In this document: one piece after another, positions 9,121-17,728 of the stretch
Layout: every line of letters begins with the position of its first letter
Numbering within the stretch: the first letter of the stretch is position 1
DNA from: Pseudomonas viridiflava
GTDB lineage: Bacteria; Pseudomonadota; Gammaproteobacteria; Pseudomonadales; Pseudomonadaceae
Assembly (NCBI RefSeq): GCF_900601905.1
Contig: NZ_UWFA01000383.1
Coordinates: forward strand, 124,001-188,000
Length of the DNA stretch: 64,000 nt
Reading direction: 5' to 3'
Notes under the pieces: generated by a model
What the model was told of the DNA's origin: nothing
Database searches by the model: none
The model's input: the letters and a program-made list of their open reading frames with translations, nothing else
Position numbers and translations under genes: made by a program

Positions 9121-9423
9121 ATGAGCCAACCTGTCATTCGTATTTCCCCGATTGCCACGCAGTTTTCCCGGCGTAATCCGCAAATACTGTTATGCGGTCC
9201 CAATCAGCCAACCTTGTTGCGTTACCTTGATGGCCGACCTCGACGCAACGGCGGGCCCCACGCCTTTCTGATCAAGTTCGTAGAACCTGGCCAATCGCTG
9301 GCGCAGTTCAGGGATAACCAGTTCGACCTGGCGGTCGTCCTGGCCCCCGCAGCTGATCAGGTCGAAGATGTGGTCCGGCACCTGACCCGTATCGCGCGCC
9401 AGGGTCTGATCACTCGCGGTTAA
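9121..9423 (+). CDS. Hypothetical protein, possible partial Rossmann-like fold
   Basis: A 100-residue ORF from ATG 9121. It has a beta-loop-helix start (QILLCGPNQPTLLRYL), a central strand and a later FDLAVVLAPAADQVEDVV segment. This looks like the first half of a Rossmann-like, methyltransferase-type domain; it reminds me of DUF6231 proteins but is shorter than those, so it may be truncated or degenerate. There is no Cys cluster, signal peptide or TM segment. It has its own promoter and a long leader and stops 17 bases before the convergent PI-PLC-like gene. Function unknown. Confidence 0.5.
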   Translation: MSQPVIRISPIATQFSRRNPQILLCGPNQPTLLRYLDGRPRRNGGPHAFLIKFVEPGQSLAQFRDNQFDLAVVLAPAADQVEDVVRHLTRIARQGLITRG

Positions 9424-9440
9424 ACGTAGAAGGGGGGCGG

Positions 9441-10310
9441 TCAGCGCAGGCCGGCCTTGATCATATTGGCGTGGATGCAGTTGCTGACAATCTCGCTGCG
9501 TAGCGACCAATCGGTATTGATGATGTGGAATTTCTGAATATAGCTGCTGGCTGATTCAGACTTGAACCAGTCATTGATTTTGTCGCTGAAGTCATCCGGC
9601 ACATGGAACGGCAGTACGTACTTGGCGCACTGGATCGATTGCAGCTGGTAGTCAGGCTTGAAACTGTCGGCAACCTCATCCATGAACAGCTTGAGATTGG
9701 CTGCGCTGATCAGATTCGATCCGGCCCAGCACTGATCAACGCCACTCCAGAACTGCCAATGAGCGGCGCTGTCGTCATAGGCAATCACGACGTTCCTGCC
9801 GGGGTGCCGGGCCCACAATTCATCGAGTTTCAAATACCGCAGTTTATGAGCAATCAACCGCTCGCCGCAGCGGTCGAGGATGAGCTGGGCCAATTCTCCA
9901 TGGGCCTGATCAGTGAAACCGCGGAACTGATGAAAGTCCAGAATGACGATTTCCTTTGCCGGGTCACCGCACGCTTCAAGACTCGCGTAGAAACCATTCA
10001 CGGCGCCCAGAATATCGGTCGCGATGGTCCGCCCGGAGCTGGTGGCATGGAAGATCTGAAAGCGCAGAGGGTGACCCGGCGGATGTCTCGGGTAGAACGA
10101 CACTCTTAAATCCAGCACCCGGATTCCGTTCTGAATTTGCTCCAGAGGTGACACGTCCTGAGTGATTTCCTGGGGCAGGCTGATATTCGGCGATTTTTTA
10201 TCCATCCCCGCGTTGTGAGTGCCCGCCAGGATCAGTTCATCGATACGCAACTTGCCGATCTGTGGCGTACGCGCCATCCAGCGGGACCGCTCGCTTGTCG
10301 TGGTGTTCAT
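9441..10310 (-). CDS. Phosphatidylinositol-specific phospholipase C-like protein
   Basis: A 289-residue protein with a PI-PLC X domain. ILAGTHNAGM near residues 25-34 carries the first catalytic His, RVLDLRV follows near 61-67, FQIFHATS supplies the second His, and VILDFHQF comes later. Bacterial PI-PLCs cleave phosphatidylinositol or glycosyl-PI to a cyclic inositol phosphate; this protein is only a family match. No signal peptide is visible with the start at 10310, chosen because AAGGA lies eight bases upstream. A longer in-frame reading would overlap greB and is unlikely. Downstream of greB on the same strand, with a 145-base gap. Confidence 0.75.
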   Translation of the reverse strand: MNTTTSERSRWMARTPQIGKLRIDELILAGTHNAGMDKKSPNISLPQEITQDVSPLEQIQNGIRVLDLRVSFYPRHPPGHPLRFQIFHATSSGRTIATDILGAVNGFYASLEACGDPAKEIVILDFHQFRGFTDQAHGELAQLILDRCGERLIAHKLRYLKLDELWARHPGRNVVIAYDDSAAHWQFWSGVDQCWAGSNLISAANLKLFMDEVADSFKPDYQLQSIQCAKYVLPFHVPDDFSDKINDWFKSESASSYIQKFHIINTDWSLRSEIVSNCIHANMIKAGLR

Positions 10311-10455
10311 GACGTCGTCCTTGACATGGTGAGTTGGAGTTTCGGCATGCCCGACATCAGCGGACATGCCGGTGACCAGTCTGGCGCGTGCGGCCAGGCT
10401 GTCAAATGCAGAGGAGGCTGGTGGTGTTGCCGTAGTTTTCGGAGGTGGAGCGTGA

Positions 10456-10953
10456 TCAAAGATAGTCGATGGCGACGATGTAACACAGCTGCTCGCCAGT
10501 TGGCGTCTGCACACGAATTTCCGCATCCAGGGGCTTGCCGATGAGCGCCCGGGCCAAAGGTGAGTCGATGCTGATCAGGTTCAGCTTCAAGTCCAGTTCA
10601 TCGGGGCCGACGATTCGGTAGCGTGCCTCCTTGCCGTCTTCATCTTCAATAGTTACCCAGGCGCCAAAATATACCTTGTTCAAATCACTTGGATGCTCGC
10701 CCACCACCTTGAGGCTTTCCAGCCTTTTGGTGAGGAAGCGCACCCGGCTGTCGATCTCGCGCAGCATCTTTTTGCCGTAGGTGTACTCGGCGTTTTCCGA
10801 GCGGTCGCCTTGGGCCGCCGCCTCGCTGACCGATTGCGTGACCTTGGGACGTTTTACATGCCACAGCTCATGCAGCTCGGCCCGCATCCGCGCCTCACCT
10901 TCAGGGGTGATCAACGCGGTGCCAGCGGTGCGGGGAGGGCGGTAGCGGCTCAT
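10456..10953 (-). CDS. greB: Transcription elongation factor GreB
   Basis: A 165-residue Gre factor. It has an N-terminal coiled coil (about 15-85) with the acidic tip GDRSENAEYTYGKKMLREID that reaches the RNA polymerase active site, then a C-terminal FKBP-like domain with YRIVGPDELD, SPLARALIGKPLDAEIRVQTP. GreB stimulates transcript cleavage by backtracked polymerase. The sequence before the coiled coil (MSRYRPPRTAGTALITPEG) is typical of GreB rather than GreA. It stands next to the ABC permease gene on the same strand, as in other pseudomonads. Confidence 0.93.
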   Translation of the reverse strand: MSRYRPPRTAGTALITPEGEARMRAELHELWHVKRPKVTQSVSEAAAQGDRSENAEYTYGKKMLREIDSRVRFLTKRLESLKVVGEHPSDLNKVYFGAWVTIEDEDGKEARYRIVGPDELDLKLNLISIDSPLARALIGKPLDAEIRVQTPTGEQLCYIVAIDYL

Positions 10954-10989
10954 GGAATATCGTTGCGAGTGACTGAGCCGCGCAGTCTA

Positions 10990-13497
10990 TCAGCCATCGC
11001 GCAGTACCGTCAGCGGGCTGACGTTCAACGCCCGGCGTGTGCCGAAAACCCCCGCGCCGCCCACCAGCAGGGCGCCGATCACCGGCAGCAGCAACAGCCA
11101 CGGATGCGGTGCCCATTGCAGATCGAAGGCGTAGCGATACAGGGCAAAGGTCACCAGCTCGCAACCCAGTGCCGCCAGCAGGCCACTGACGGCGCCCAGC
11201 AGACCGAACTCGATGCGTCGCGCCTTGATCAGCAAGGCTCTCTCGGCACCCAGGGCACGAACCAGAGCGCCCTGGCGAATTCGCTCATCGAGGGTCGCCT
11301 GCAAGCCGGAGAACAGTACCGCAACACCCGCTGCCAGGACGAACAGCAGCACGAACTGCACCGCCAGGGTGACCTGATCGAGGATGCTGCGCACCTGGGC
11401 CAGTAACGCTTCCACGCCCAGAATGCTGATGGCCGGGAAGGTCCGCGACAGCTCGACAATCTGTTTGTCGTTACCGGCGGGCAGATAGAAGCTGGTCATG
11501 TAGGTGGTCGGCAAATCCTGCAAAGTGCCGGGCTGGAAGATGATGAAAAAGTTGGGCTGGAAAGTGTCCCAGTTGACGTCACGCAGGCTGGTCACCACCG
11601 CGTCGCGGCTCAGGCCACCGACCGTGAAGCTCAGCTTGTCACCCAGCTTGATCTGCAGGCTTTCGGCCAGTTTGGTTTCCACCGACACACCTGGCACGGC
11701 GCTGGTTTCGCCGTTCGCAGGCCACCAGTTGCCTGCAGTCAGGGTGTTGCCTTCCGGCATGTTGGCGGCCCAGGTCAGGTTCAAGTCGCGGCGTGTCGCG
11801 TTTTCGCCACGTGAGTCCTTGGTGACGAAATTATTCACCGGCTCATCGTTGATGTTCATCAGACGGCCTGGCACCACCGGGTACAGCGGTGCGGCGTGGG
11901 GCGAAAGTTTGCCGATCTGCTGCGCGAAGGCGTCCTTCTGATCGGGCAGCACGTTGAGCACGAAATAGTTCGGCGCATCCTTGGGCAACTGATTTTGCCA
12001 GGTGTCCAGCAGCTCGCCGCGCAACAGCGCAATCAGGCCCATCGACAGCAGGATCAGGCCAAACGCCAGGGATTGCCCGGCTGCCGCCAGCGGGTAGCGC
12101 AGCAATTGGCCCAGGCCCAGGCGCCATGGCAACGAAGCGCCCGCCAACAGGCGGCGCAGGCTTTTCAAGGCCAGCAGCAACAGGCCGCCCAGCACCAGCG
12201 CAGCAATCACGCCGCCGCCGAGCAGGGCGAAGGTCAGGACCAGATCCAGGCTCAGGCGCCACATGATCAACCCCAGGGCGAGCAGGGCAGCGCCGTACAC
12301 CAGCCATGAACTGGCCGGAATCGGCAGCATGTCCCGACGCAATACCCGCAGTGGCGGAACGCGGCCCAACGCCGCCAGCGGCGGCAGGGCAAACCCGGCC
12401 AGGGCGACGAGCCCGGTACCGATCCCGGCGAGGGCCGGCAGCACGCCGCCTGGCGGCACCGTCGCAGGCAGCAGGTCGTGCAGCAGCCCGAACAACGCCA
12501 GCTGCGCCAGCCAGCCCAGCAGCGCGCCGCTCAGGCTGGCCAGCAAGCCGAGCATCGCCAGTTGCAGGCTGAACAGCAGCAGCGCCTCGTTACGCGACAA
12601 CCCCAGGCAACGCATCAGCGCGCTGGCATCGAAGCGGCGCACGGCAAAACGGGCCGCAGACAACGCGACAGCGACGCCTGCCAGCAATACTGCCACCAGA
12701 CTGGCCATGTTCAGATAACGCTCGGCCTTGCCCAGCGCGCCGCCAATCTGCTGGCTGCCGTCACGGGCATCTTTTATTTCCTGATGCGGTTCAAGGCCGG
12801 GCTCGATGGTTTTGCGGTAGGCGGCCAAGGCTTCCGGCGGGCCGCTCCACATGTCCCGATAGCTGACCCGGCTGCCCGGTTGCACGACGCCGGTGGCCTG
12901 CAGATCGGCCATGTTGATCATGACCCGTGGCGTGAGGCTGTAGAAGTTGCCCGCACGATCCGGTTCGTAAGTCAGTACCCGGGTCAGCTTCAAGGTCTTG
13001 GAGCCGACATCAATGTTGTCGCCGATTTTCAGCTCGACCGCAGGCAATAGCCGTGACTCGGCCCAGGCTTCGCCGGGTTGCGGACCACGGCTGACCTCTT
13101 CGGGCTGGTACAGGTCGGCTGCGCTTTTCAGCTCGCCACGCAGTGGATAAACCGCGTCCACTGCCTTGATGCTGGACAGCTGAATACCGGCATCGGTGGC
13201 GATCACGGTGGAGAACACCACGATTTGCGCGTGATCCAGCTTGAGGGCTTCACCGGCCTGCACTTGCTCAGGTTTAGCCGGGCTTGAGCCTTCGATTACC
13301 AGGTCGGCGCCGAGAAACTCGGTGGCCCGCAGTAGCATCGCGCCATTGAGGCGGGCGCCGAAATAACCGATGGCAGTGCTGGCCGCGACGGCTACCAGCA
13401 GGGCGAAGAACAGGACCCGCAATTCCCCGGCGCGTGCGTCGCGCAGCAGTTGGCGAGTGGCGAGGTTCAGCAGGCGGAGAAACGGCAGGCGTACCAT
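10990..13497 (-). CDS. ABC exporter permease, YbbP/FtsX-like
   Basis: An 835-residue permease with about ten TM helices, a large N-terminal extracytoplasmic region (about 60-260) and two FtsX-type membrane halves. The C-terminal half ends with LDERIRQGALVRALGAERALL and the RRALNVSPLTVLRDG tail typical of the family. With the ATPase encoded just upstream it forms a YbbA/YbbP-type system, thought to act on lipid or envelope substrates; the true substrate is unknown. The start codon overlaps the ATPase stop codon in a TGATG arrangement at 13495-13499, so translation is probably coupled. Confidence 0.87.
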   Translation of the reverse strand: MVRLPFLRLLNLATRQLLRDARAGELRVLFFALLVAVAASTAIGYFGARLNGAMLLRATEFLGADLVIEGSSPAKPEQVQAGEALKLDHAQIVVFSTVIATDAGIQLSSIKAVDAVYPLRGELKSAADLYQPEEVSRGPQPGEAWAESRLLPAVELKIGDNIDVGSKTLKLTRVLTYEPDRAGNFYSLTPRVMINMADLQATGVVQPGSRVSYRDMWSGPPEALAAYRKTIEPGLEPHQEIKDARDGSQQIGGALGKAERYLNMASLVAVLLAGVAVALSAARFAVRRFDASALMRCLGLSRNEALLLFSLQLAMLGLLASLSGALLGWLAQLALFGLLHDLLPATVPPGGVLPALAGIGTGLVALAGFALPPLAALGRVPPLRVLRRDMLPIPASSWLVYGAALLALGLIMWRLSLDLVLTFALLGGGVIAALVLGGLLLLALKSLRRLLAGASLPWRLGLGQLLRYPLAAAGQSLAFGLILLSMGLIALLRGELLDTWQNQLPKDAPNYFVLNVLPDQKDAFAQQIGKLSPHAAPLYPVVPGRLMNINDEPVNNFVTKDSRGENATRRDLNLTWAANMPEGNTLTAGNWWPANGETSAVPGVSVETKLAESLQIKLGDKLSFTVGGLSRDAVVTSLRDVNWDTFQPNFFIIFQPGTLQDLPTTYMTSFYLPAGNDKQIVELSRTFPAISILGVEALLAQVRSILDQVTLAVQFVLLFVLAAGVAVLFSGLQATLDERIRQGALVRALGAERALLIKARRIEFGLLGAVSGLLAALGCELVTFALYRYAFDLQWAPHPWLLLLPVIGALLVGGAGVFGTRRALNVSPLTVLRDG

Positions 13498-14180
13498 CAA
13501 GGCTCCAATGGGGCGACCAGTCGGCCACCTTCGAGACGGATCAGGCGACGACAGCGGTGAGCCAGGCGTTCGTCGTGGGTAACCAGCACCAGCGTTGTGC
13601 CGCGTTCCTTGTTCAACTCGAACAGCAGGTCGCTGATACGCTCTCCGGTCTGACTGTCGAGGTTGCCGGTGGGTTCATCGGCGAACAGCACCGCCGGGTC
13701 CGCCGCAAACGCCCGGGCGATGGCGACCCGTTGCTGTTCGCCGCCGGAAAGCTGGCGCGGGGTGTGAGTCAGGCGTTTGCCCAGGCCGACGCGCTCAAGC
13801 AACACCCGGGCTTGCTCACGGGCATCCTTGCGGCCTTCCAGTTCCATGGGCAGCATGACGTTTTCCAGGGCGTTGAGGCTGTCGAGCAGCTGAAACGACT
13901 GGAACACGAAGCCGACGTGTTCGGCGCGAACCCTGGCACGCTGGTCTTCGTCCAGCTCGCTGAGGTTGCGCCCGGCGAGCACCACGGCGCCAGCGCTGGG
14001 CAGGTCCAGGCCTGCCAGCAGGCCGAGCAGGGTGGATTTACCGGAACCGGACGCGCCGACGATAGCCAGACTGTCGCCCTTGTTTAGTTCCAGAGAGAGT
14101 TCGTGCAGGATGGTCAGGTCACCTTCGGTGCTGGGGACCACTTTACTGAGGCTCAGAGCACTGAGAATACTTTCACTCAT
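13497..14180 (-). CDS. ABC exporter ATPase, YbbA-like
   Basis: A 227-residue ABC ATPase of the LolD/MacB/YbbA group. It has Walker [10 protein letters not shown] (about 42-50), the signature [14 protein letters not shown], Walker [17 protein letters not shown] and a switch His in VTHDERLA. The start at 14180 matches the usual family length; a longer frame upstream would run through tesA on the other strand. It overlaps the permease gene by one base and is divergent from tesA, an arrangement also known around tesA in P. aeruginosa and E. coli. Confidence 0.92.
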   Translation of the reverse strand: MSESILSALSLSKVVPSTEGDLTILHELSLELNKGDSLAIVGASGSGKSTLLGLLAGLDLPSAGAVVLAGRNLSELDEDQRARVRAEHVGFVFQSFQLLDSLNALENVMLPMELEGRKDAREQARVLLERVGLGKRLTHTPRQLSGGEQQRVAIARAFAADPAVLFADEPTGNLDSQTGERISDLLFELNKERGTTLVLVTHDERLAHRCRRLIRLEGGRLVAPLEP

Positions 14181-14190
14181 GGAGAATCCG

Positions 14191-14796
14191 ATGCGTGCGT
14201 GGTTTTTAAGTGCTGGCCTGGGGTTGCTGTTGCTGTCACAGGGAGCGGCGGCGGGCACGGTGCTGGTCGTTGGCGATAGTATCAGCGCGGCTTTCGGCCT
14301 GGATACCCGCCTGGGGTGGGTAACGTTGCTTGAGCAGCGTATGAAACAAGAGGGTTTCACCGACAAAGTGGTCAATGCCTCGATCAGTGGCGACACCAGT
14401 GCCGGAGGCCAGGCGCGGCTGCCTGCGCTGCTTGCAGAGCATAAACCGGAACTGGTGATCCTCGAATTGGGTGGTAATGATGGCCTGCGTGGTCAGCAGC
14501 CAGCTCAATTGCAACAAAACCTTGCATCGATGATCGATCGTTCAAGGGCGGCAGGCGCCAAGGTGCTTTTATTGGGCATGCAGATCCCGCCCAATTATGG
14601 TCCGCGCTACACCAACGCGTTCAAAGCGGTGTACAGCGATCTTGCAGCAGAGAAAAAGGTCCCGTTGGTGCCGTTTTTCCTTGAGGGTGTCGGCGGGGTT
14701 CCGGAGTTGATGCAGGCTGACGGACTGCACCCTGCCGCCGGGGCGCAGGGCAAGTTGCTGGAAAATGTCTGGCCGGCGCTAAAACCGCTGCTTTGA
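14191..14796 (+). CDS. tesA: TesA: thioesterase I / arylesterase / lysophospholipase
   Basis: A 201-residue periplasmic SGNH hydrolase. It has a signal peptide (1-20, ending QGAAA), block I VVGDSISAAFG with the nucleophile Ser, block III GGNDGLRG with the oxyanion Asn, and block V ADGLHPAA with the catalytic Asp and His. It acts on acyl-CoAs, lysophospholipids and aryl esters. The ATG at 14191 has GGAGA six bases upstream; an in-frame ATG at 14179 would overlap the divergent start codon of the ATPase gene. Only ten bases separate the two start codons. Confidence 0.93.
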   Translation: MRAWFLSAGLGLLLLSQGAAAGTVLVVGDSISAAFGLDTRLGWVTLLEQRMKQEGFTDKVVNASISGDTSAGGQARLPALLAEHKPELVILELGGNDGLRGQQPAQLQQNLASMIDRSRAAGAKVLLLGMQIPPNYGPRYTNAFKAVYSDLAAEKKVPLVPFFLEGVGGVPELMQADGLHPAAGAQGKLLENVWPALKPLL

Positions 14797-14853
14797 GGCT
14801 TTTCTAGCGGGGGGCTTTCGGCTAAGGTGGCGCCCCCCGATCCGGAGCCCCCC

Positions 14854-15147
14854 ATGCCACGTCCCGCCTGGTCTTTGCACGCCTATCAAATGATCGAGCC
14901 TGACGAACAGCTCGACCTGTTCGCGTGCCAGGAAGTAAAAGTGCATCTGGTGGCCCGGCAGCTTGAGTTGGGCGGCACCATCGATCGCACGTTGTGCGGG
15001 ACGTTATTGCCAGCCCAGCCGCGCTGGTCGATGGTGGCGCGAGAAGTGTTTCGTGATGAGCGCCTGTGTTCTCTGTGCCGGGCAATTGTCGAGGCGCAGA
15101 AGCGTGGCACGCGGCCTATCTGGCCCGAACTGCGGTTCATGGAGTAG
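14854..15147 (+). CDS. Conserved hypothetical protein with a CxxC pair
   Basis: A 97-residue soluble protein. It contains ACQEV, TLCGTLLP and a C-terminal LCSLCRAIVEAQ motif; the CxxC pair could bind metal or be redox active. No known domain is recognised. It starts at ATG 14854 with CCGGAG upstream, 57 bases after tesA, so cotranscription with tesA is possible. A small gene stands in this place beside tesA in other pseudomonads, which supports it being real. Confidence 0.65.
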   Translation: MPRPAWSLHAYQMIEPDEQLDLFACQEVKVHLVARQLELGGTIDRTLCGTLLPAQPRWSMVAREVFRDERLCSLCRAIVEAQKRGTRPIWPELRFME

Positions 15148-15301
15148 CTTCTTATTCCTGCAGTAGCGGCTGTTCACTGAGCCGCCGGACCCTCAAGCCA
15201 ACCATCAAGTAGCAATCGCGCGACTCCCGGTTCTGCGGGGCTGCGTGTACACTGGCTGCCTCGCTCCCGTTTTTTAGCCGTATTGCCCAAGGATTTTCCG
15301 G

Positions 15302-16270
15302 ATGTTGTCGCGCATACCAGCCGTTACCCGCTGTTTGTCGCTTGCTGCACTGTGTGCGGCGGGCTCAGTTTCCGCTTTGGAATTTCCTCTGCCGCCGCCG
15401 GGGGAAGACATCATCGGTCAGGTGCAAACCATCACTGCGCGATACGAAGACACCTTCGCTGATCTGGGCACCCGGTACGACCTGGGTTATCTGGAAATGA
15501 TCGCCGCCAATCCCGGGATTGACCCCTGGTTGCCGGGCGCGGGTACGCAGATCGTCCTGCCGACCCGTTTCGTGCTGCCACCCGGCCCGCGCGAAGGGAT
15601 CGTGATCAACCTTGCTGAGTACCGCATGTACTACTTCCCCAAAGGGCAGAACGTCGTGCACACCTACCCATTGGGTGTCGGCCGTGAAGGTTGGGGCTCG
15701 CCGATTGGTGTCACCAAGGTGATCGCCAAGACGCCGAATCCGACCTGGACACCACCGGCTTCGATTCGCGCCGAACACGCTGCTGATGGCGATCCGTTGC
15801 CCAGCGTCGTCCCGGCCGGTCCGGATAACCCGTTGGGGCCATTCAAGTTCGGCCTGGGCATGTCCGGTTACCTGATCCATGGTTCCAACAAGAAGTTCGG
15901 TATTGGCATGCGCACCAGTCACGGTTGCTTCCGCATGTACAACAACAACGTGCTGGAACTGGCCGACATGGCGCCGGTAGGCACCACGGTGCGGATCATC
16001 AGCGAGCCGTACAAGTTTGGCTTGAGTGGCGGCAAGGTTTACCTCGAAGCGCATACCCCTGTGGATGACAACGGTAATCCATCGGTCGTCGACAAGCACA
16101 CGGCGGTGATCAATGCGCTGCTCAAGCGCGAAGATCTGTCCAATAACCTGCGCATGAACTGGGATCTGGTGCGCGATGTGGTGGCGGCTGAGGATGGCAT
16201 GCCGGTGGAGATCGCGGTGCCGGGTGGGCCTGTGACGGCGGGTGTGCAGGATCAGATTCCGTTCCAGTGA
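15302..16270 (+). CDS. L,D-transpeptidase (YkuD domain)
   Basis: A 322-residue exported enzyme. It has a signal peptide (about 1-23), a LysM-like stretch (TRYDLGYLEMIAANPGIDPWLPG, about 58-80), then a YkuD domain (about 98-235) with the active site HGSN...GMRTSHGCFRMYNNN; the nucleophile is the Cys in SHGCFR. Such enzymes make 3-3 peptidoglycan crosslinks or attach Braun-type lipoproteins to peptidoglycan. The gene for OprI, the Lpp-like lipoprotein, is the next gene, convergent; that makes lipoprotein attachment a reasonable but unproven role. Confidence 0.9.
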   Translation: MLSRIPAVTRCLSLAALCAAGSVSALEFPLPPPGEDIIGQVQTITARYEDTFADLGTRYDLGYLEMIAANPGIDPWLPGAGTQIVLPTRFVLPPGPREGIVINLAEYRMYYFPKGQNVVHTYPLGVGREGWGSPIGVTKVIAKTPNPTWTPPASIRAEHAADGDPLPSVVPAGPDNPLGPFKFGLGMSGYLIHGSNKKFGIGMRTSHGCFRMYNNNVLELADMAPVGTTVRIISEPYKFGLSGGKVYLEAHTPVDDNGNPSVVDKHTAVINALLKREDLSNNLRMNWDLVRDVVAAEDGMPVEIAVPGGPVTAGVQDQIPFQ

Positions 16271-16329
16271 GGGCGATGCAACTTCATTTTGGAGCCGGGC
16301 TTGCCCGCGATATGGCTGGATGCGATGTC

Positions 16330-16481
16330 GTGTACATAGCCATTGCTTAGGTAACGGCCGCTTAAGGTTGCGCCCTTGCGGCGGGTCGCTTTTGGCTGGG
16401 CCGGCATCCCGGCTTTGAAAAGTGAGGCGCTGTAAAAGCGCAACCAGTAGAGGCCGTTACCGCAGAAATGGATATGTACAC
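16330..16481. repeat. 152-base inverted repeat, MITE-like
   Basis: The two outer 44-base arms (16330-16373 and 16438-16481) match at 36 positions without gaps, starting GTGTACAT, with exact blocks GGTAACGGCC and GGTTGCGC. Weaker symmetry continues inward for another 20 bases, to a centre near GCCGGCATCCCGGC that can itself fold. It encodes nothing. Part of a REP half-site (GGGCTTGCCCGCGA) lies just before it near 16297-16311. Confidence 0.8.
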
Positions 16482-16522
16482 ATCACAACCACTGTCGCCC
16501 CGACTTGAAAGAACAGCCCAAT

Positions 16523-16558
16523 AAAAAAGCCGACCCGGGAACCGGATCGGCTTTTTTG
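16523..16558 (-). terminator. Intrinsic terminator of oprI (bidirectional)
   Basis: AAAAAAGCCGA / TCGGCTTTTTT hairpin, with A and T runs on both sides. It lies 30 bases after the oprI stop codon and could also stop transcripts arriving from the L,D-transpeptidase side. Confidence 0.9.
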
Positions 16559-16587
16559 CAGCAACAACCAATAACCCCGAAGGATTA

Positions 16588-16839
16588 TTACTTGCGGCTA
16601 GCCTTGTCCAACATACGCAGAGCGCGCTCGTTGGCTTCGTCAGCAGTTTGCTGAGCTTTTTGAGCAGCAGCCAGAGCTTCGTCAGCTTTGCGATACGCTT
16701 CATCAGCGCGAGCTTGCGAACGAGCTGCTGCGTCTTCGGTAGCTGTCAGACGAGCTTCGGTTTCTTTGGATACGCTGCTGCAACCGGTGGCCAGAACTGC
16801 TGCCAGAGCCAGAGCAGAGAATTTCAGAACGTTGTTCAT
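16588..16839 (-). CDS. oprI: Major outer-membrane lipoprotein OprI
   Basis: An 83-residue Lpp-like lipoprotein. The signal peptide ends in the lipobox ATGC (Cys 20 or so is lipidated), followed by SSVSKE and a long helical coiled coil rich in Ala with heptads, and a C-terminal ...DKASRK with the terminal Lys used for peptidoglycan attachment. The start at 16839 has AAGGGGAAC upstream; an in-frame ATG at 16854 adds five residues without a better site. Transcribed alone, with a strong terminator. Confidence 0.95.
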   Translation of the reverse strand: MNNVLKFSALALAAVLATGCSSVSKETEARLTATEDAAARSQARADEAYRKADEALAAAQKAQQTADEANERALRMLDKASRK

Positions 16840-17374
16840 CGTGTTCCCCTTCAAGGACTTTTATCAAATTAGTCATCTCTCGAAAATGAGAAAATGACCG
16901 GCGTACATAGTACCCATTGTTTGTAGTAAGTAAACTGACGAAGCGCAAGAACCCGCTAATTTTCCCCGCTTTGAAAGTGTTCCCCGTTACTTTTCCTGTG
17001 TTTTGCATGAAAAGTATCCAGCCGCCACAACGTCCATCCACCCGGGCCTGCAGTTTTCATGGAGTGAGACCAAACCTTTGAATGTTTAGCTCACGTGCTG
17101 GTGACTTTCAACTCACAGGGGCGTCTCAATCGACATGATTTGGCAATGTTCGGTTCAACTGTCTGTGCAATCAGATGTTCGGTCGTGGCTTTTTACGGTC
17201 GACACGCTTGAGCATATTCCCAAATGACGCCTACTATTTGCAGGTGCTCTTTTGTTGGGATCAGCAAAGCTCTTCTCGGTGTCCAAAAACAGGCACAGGG
17301 TGGCGTAGATGTTCCTTCGCCGGAAAAACATCGGTAAGGTAGGGGTCAAATTCCAAGACCCGCGAGGAGTAGTG
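16840..17374. other. Intergenic region between oprI and the GNAT gene
   Basis: 535 bases without a convincing gene. Near 16905-16935 on the minus strand a TACTAT -10-like box with a weak TTTACT box 16 bases before it could be the oprI promoter, giving a 5' leader of about 65 bases. I see nothing recognisable between 17000 and 17340; short ORFs there lack ribosome sites and family features. Confidence 0.4.
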
Positions 17375-17656
17375 ATGAGCGAGGCGTTGTCCATCAACCA
17401 TGACCAGGCCAGTCACCAGTTTGAAATCAGCATCGACGGTCACCGGGCTTACCTGACCTATATGGACCTGGGTAAGCAGACGCTGGATATCTACCGGACG
17501 TTCGTCCCCAATGCCCTGCGTGGCAGAGGAATCGCCGCTGCCCTGACCGAGCAGGCGCTCGATTACGCCGACAGCATCGGTTATACCGTCATTCCTTCCT
17601 GTTCTTACGTCGAGCGGTACATGGAGCGCAATCAGCGCCAGGCCGCCAAGATCTGA
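17375..17656 (+). CDS. YjdJ-type GNAT N-acetyltransferase
   Basis: A 93-residue small GNAT-like protein. After an N-terminal sheet (FEISIDGHRAYLTYM) it has the acetyl-CoA loop VPNALRGRGIAAALTEQALDYA and ends with VIPSCSYVERYMER, the pattern of the short YjdJ / N-acetyltransferase domain family (GCN5-related). The substrate is unknown. ATG 17375 has CGAGGAGT upstream. Convergent with the DAHP synthase gene, with a shared terminator between them. Confidence 0.85.
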   Translation: MSEALSINHDQASHQFEISIDGHRAYLTYMDLGKQTLDIYRTFVPNALRGRGIAAALTEQALDYADSIGYTVIPSCSYVERYMERNQRQAAKI

Positions 17657-17685
17657 CCCTGCTGCACGTTAATCTGGTTACCACG

Positions 17686-17715
17686 AAAAACGCCGAGCAT
17701 CTGCCCGGCGTTTTT
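17686..17715. terminator. Bidirectional terminator
   Basis: AAAAACGCCG / CGGCGTTTTT hairpin between the two convergent genes. Confidence 0.88.
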
Positions 17716-17728
17716 GTGTGCCTGTCGA

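Noticed and set aside
10310..10526. 72-residue N-terminal extension of the PI-PLC-like protein
   Set aside because: It would overlap the 3' end of greB, has no signal-peptide character and lacks a ribosome site; AAGGA stands before the ATG at 10310.
13966..14190. 75-residue N-terminal extension of TesA
   Set aside because: It runs opposite the ABC ATPase gene and would place the signal peptide internally.
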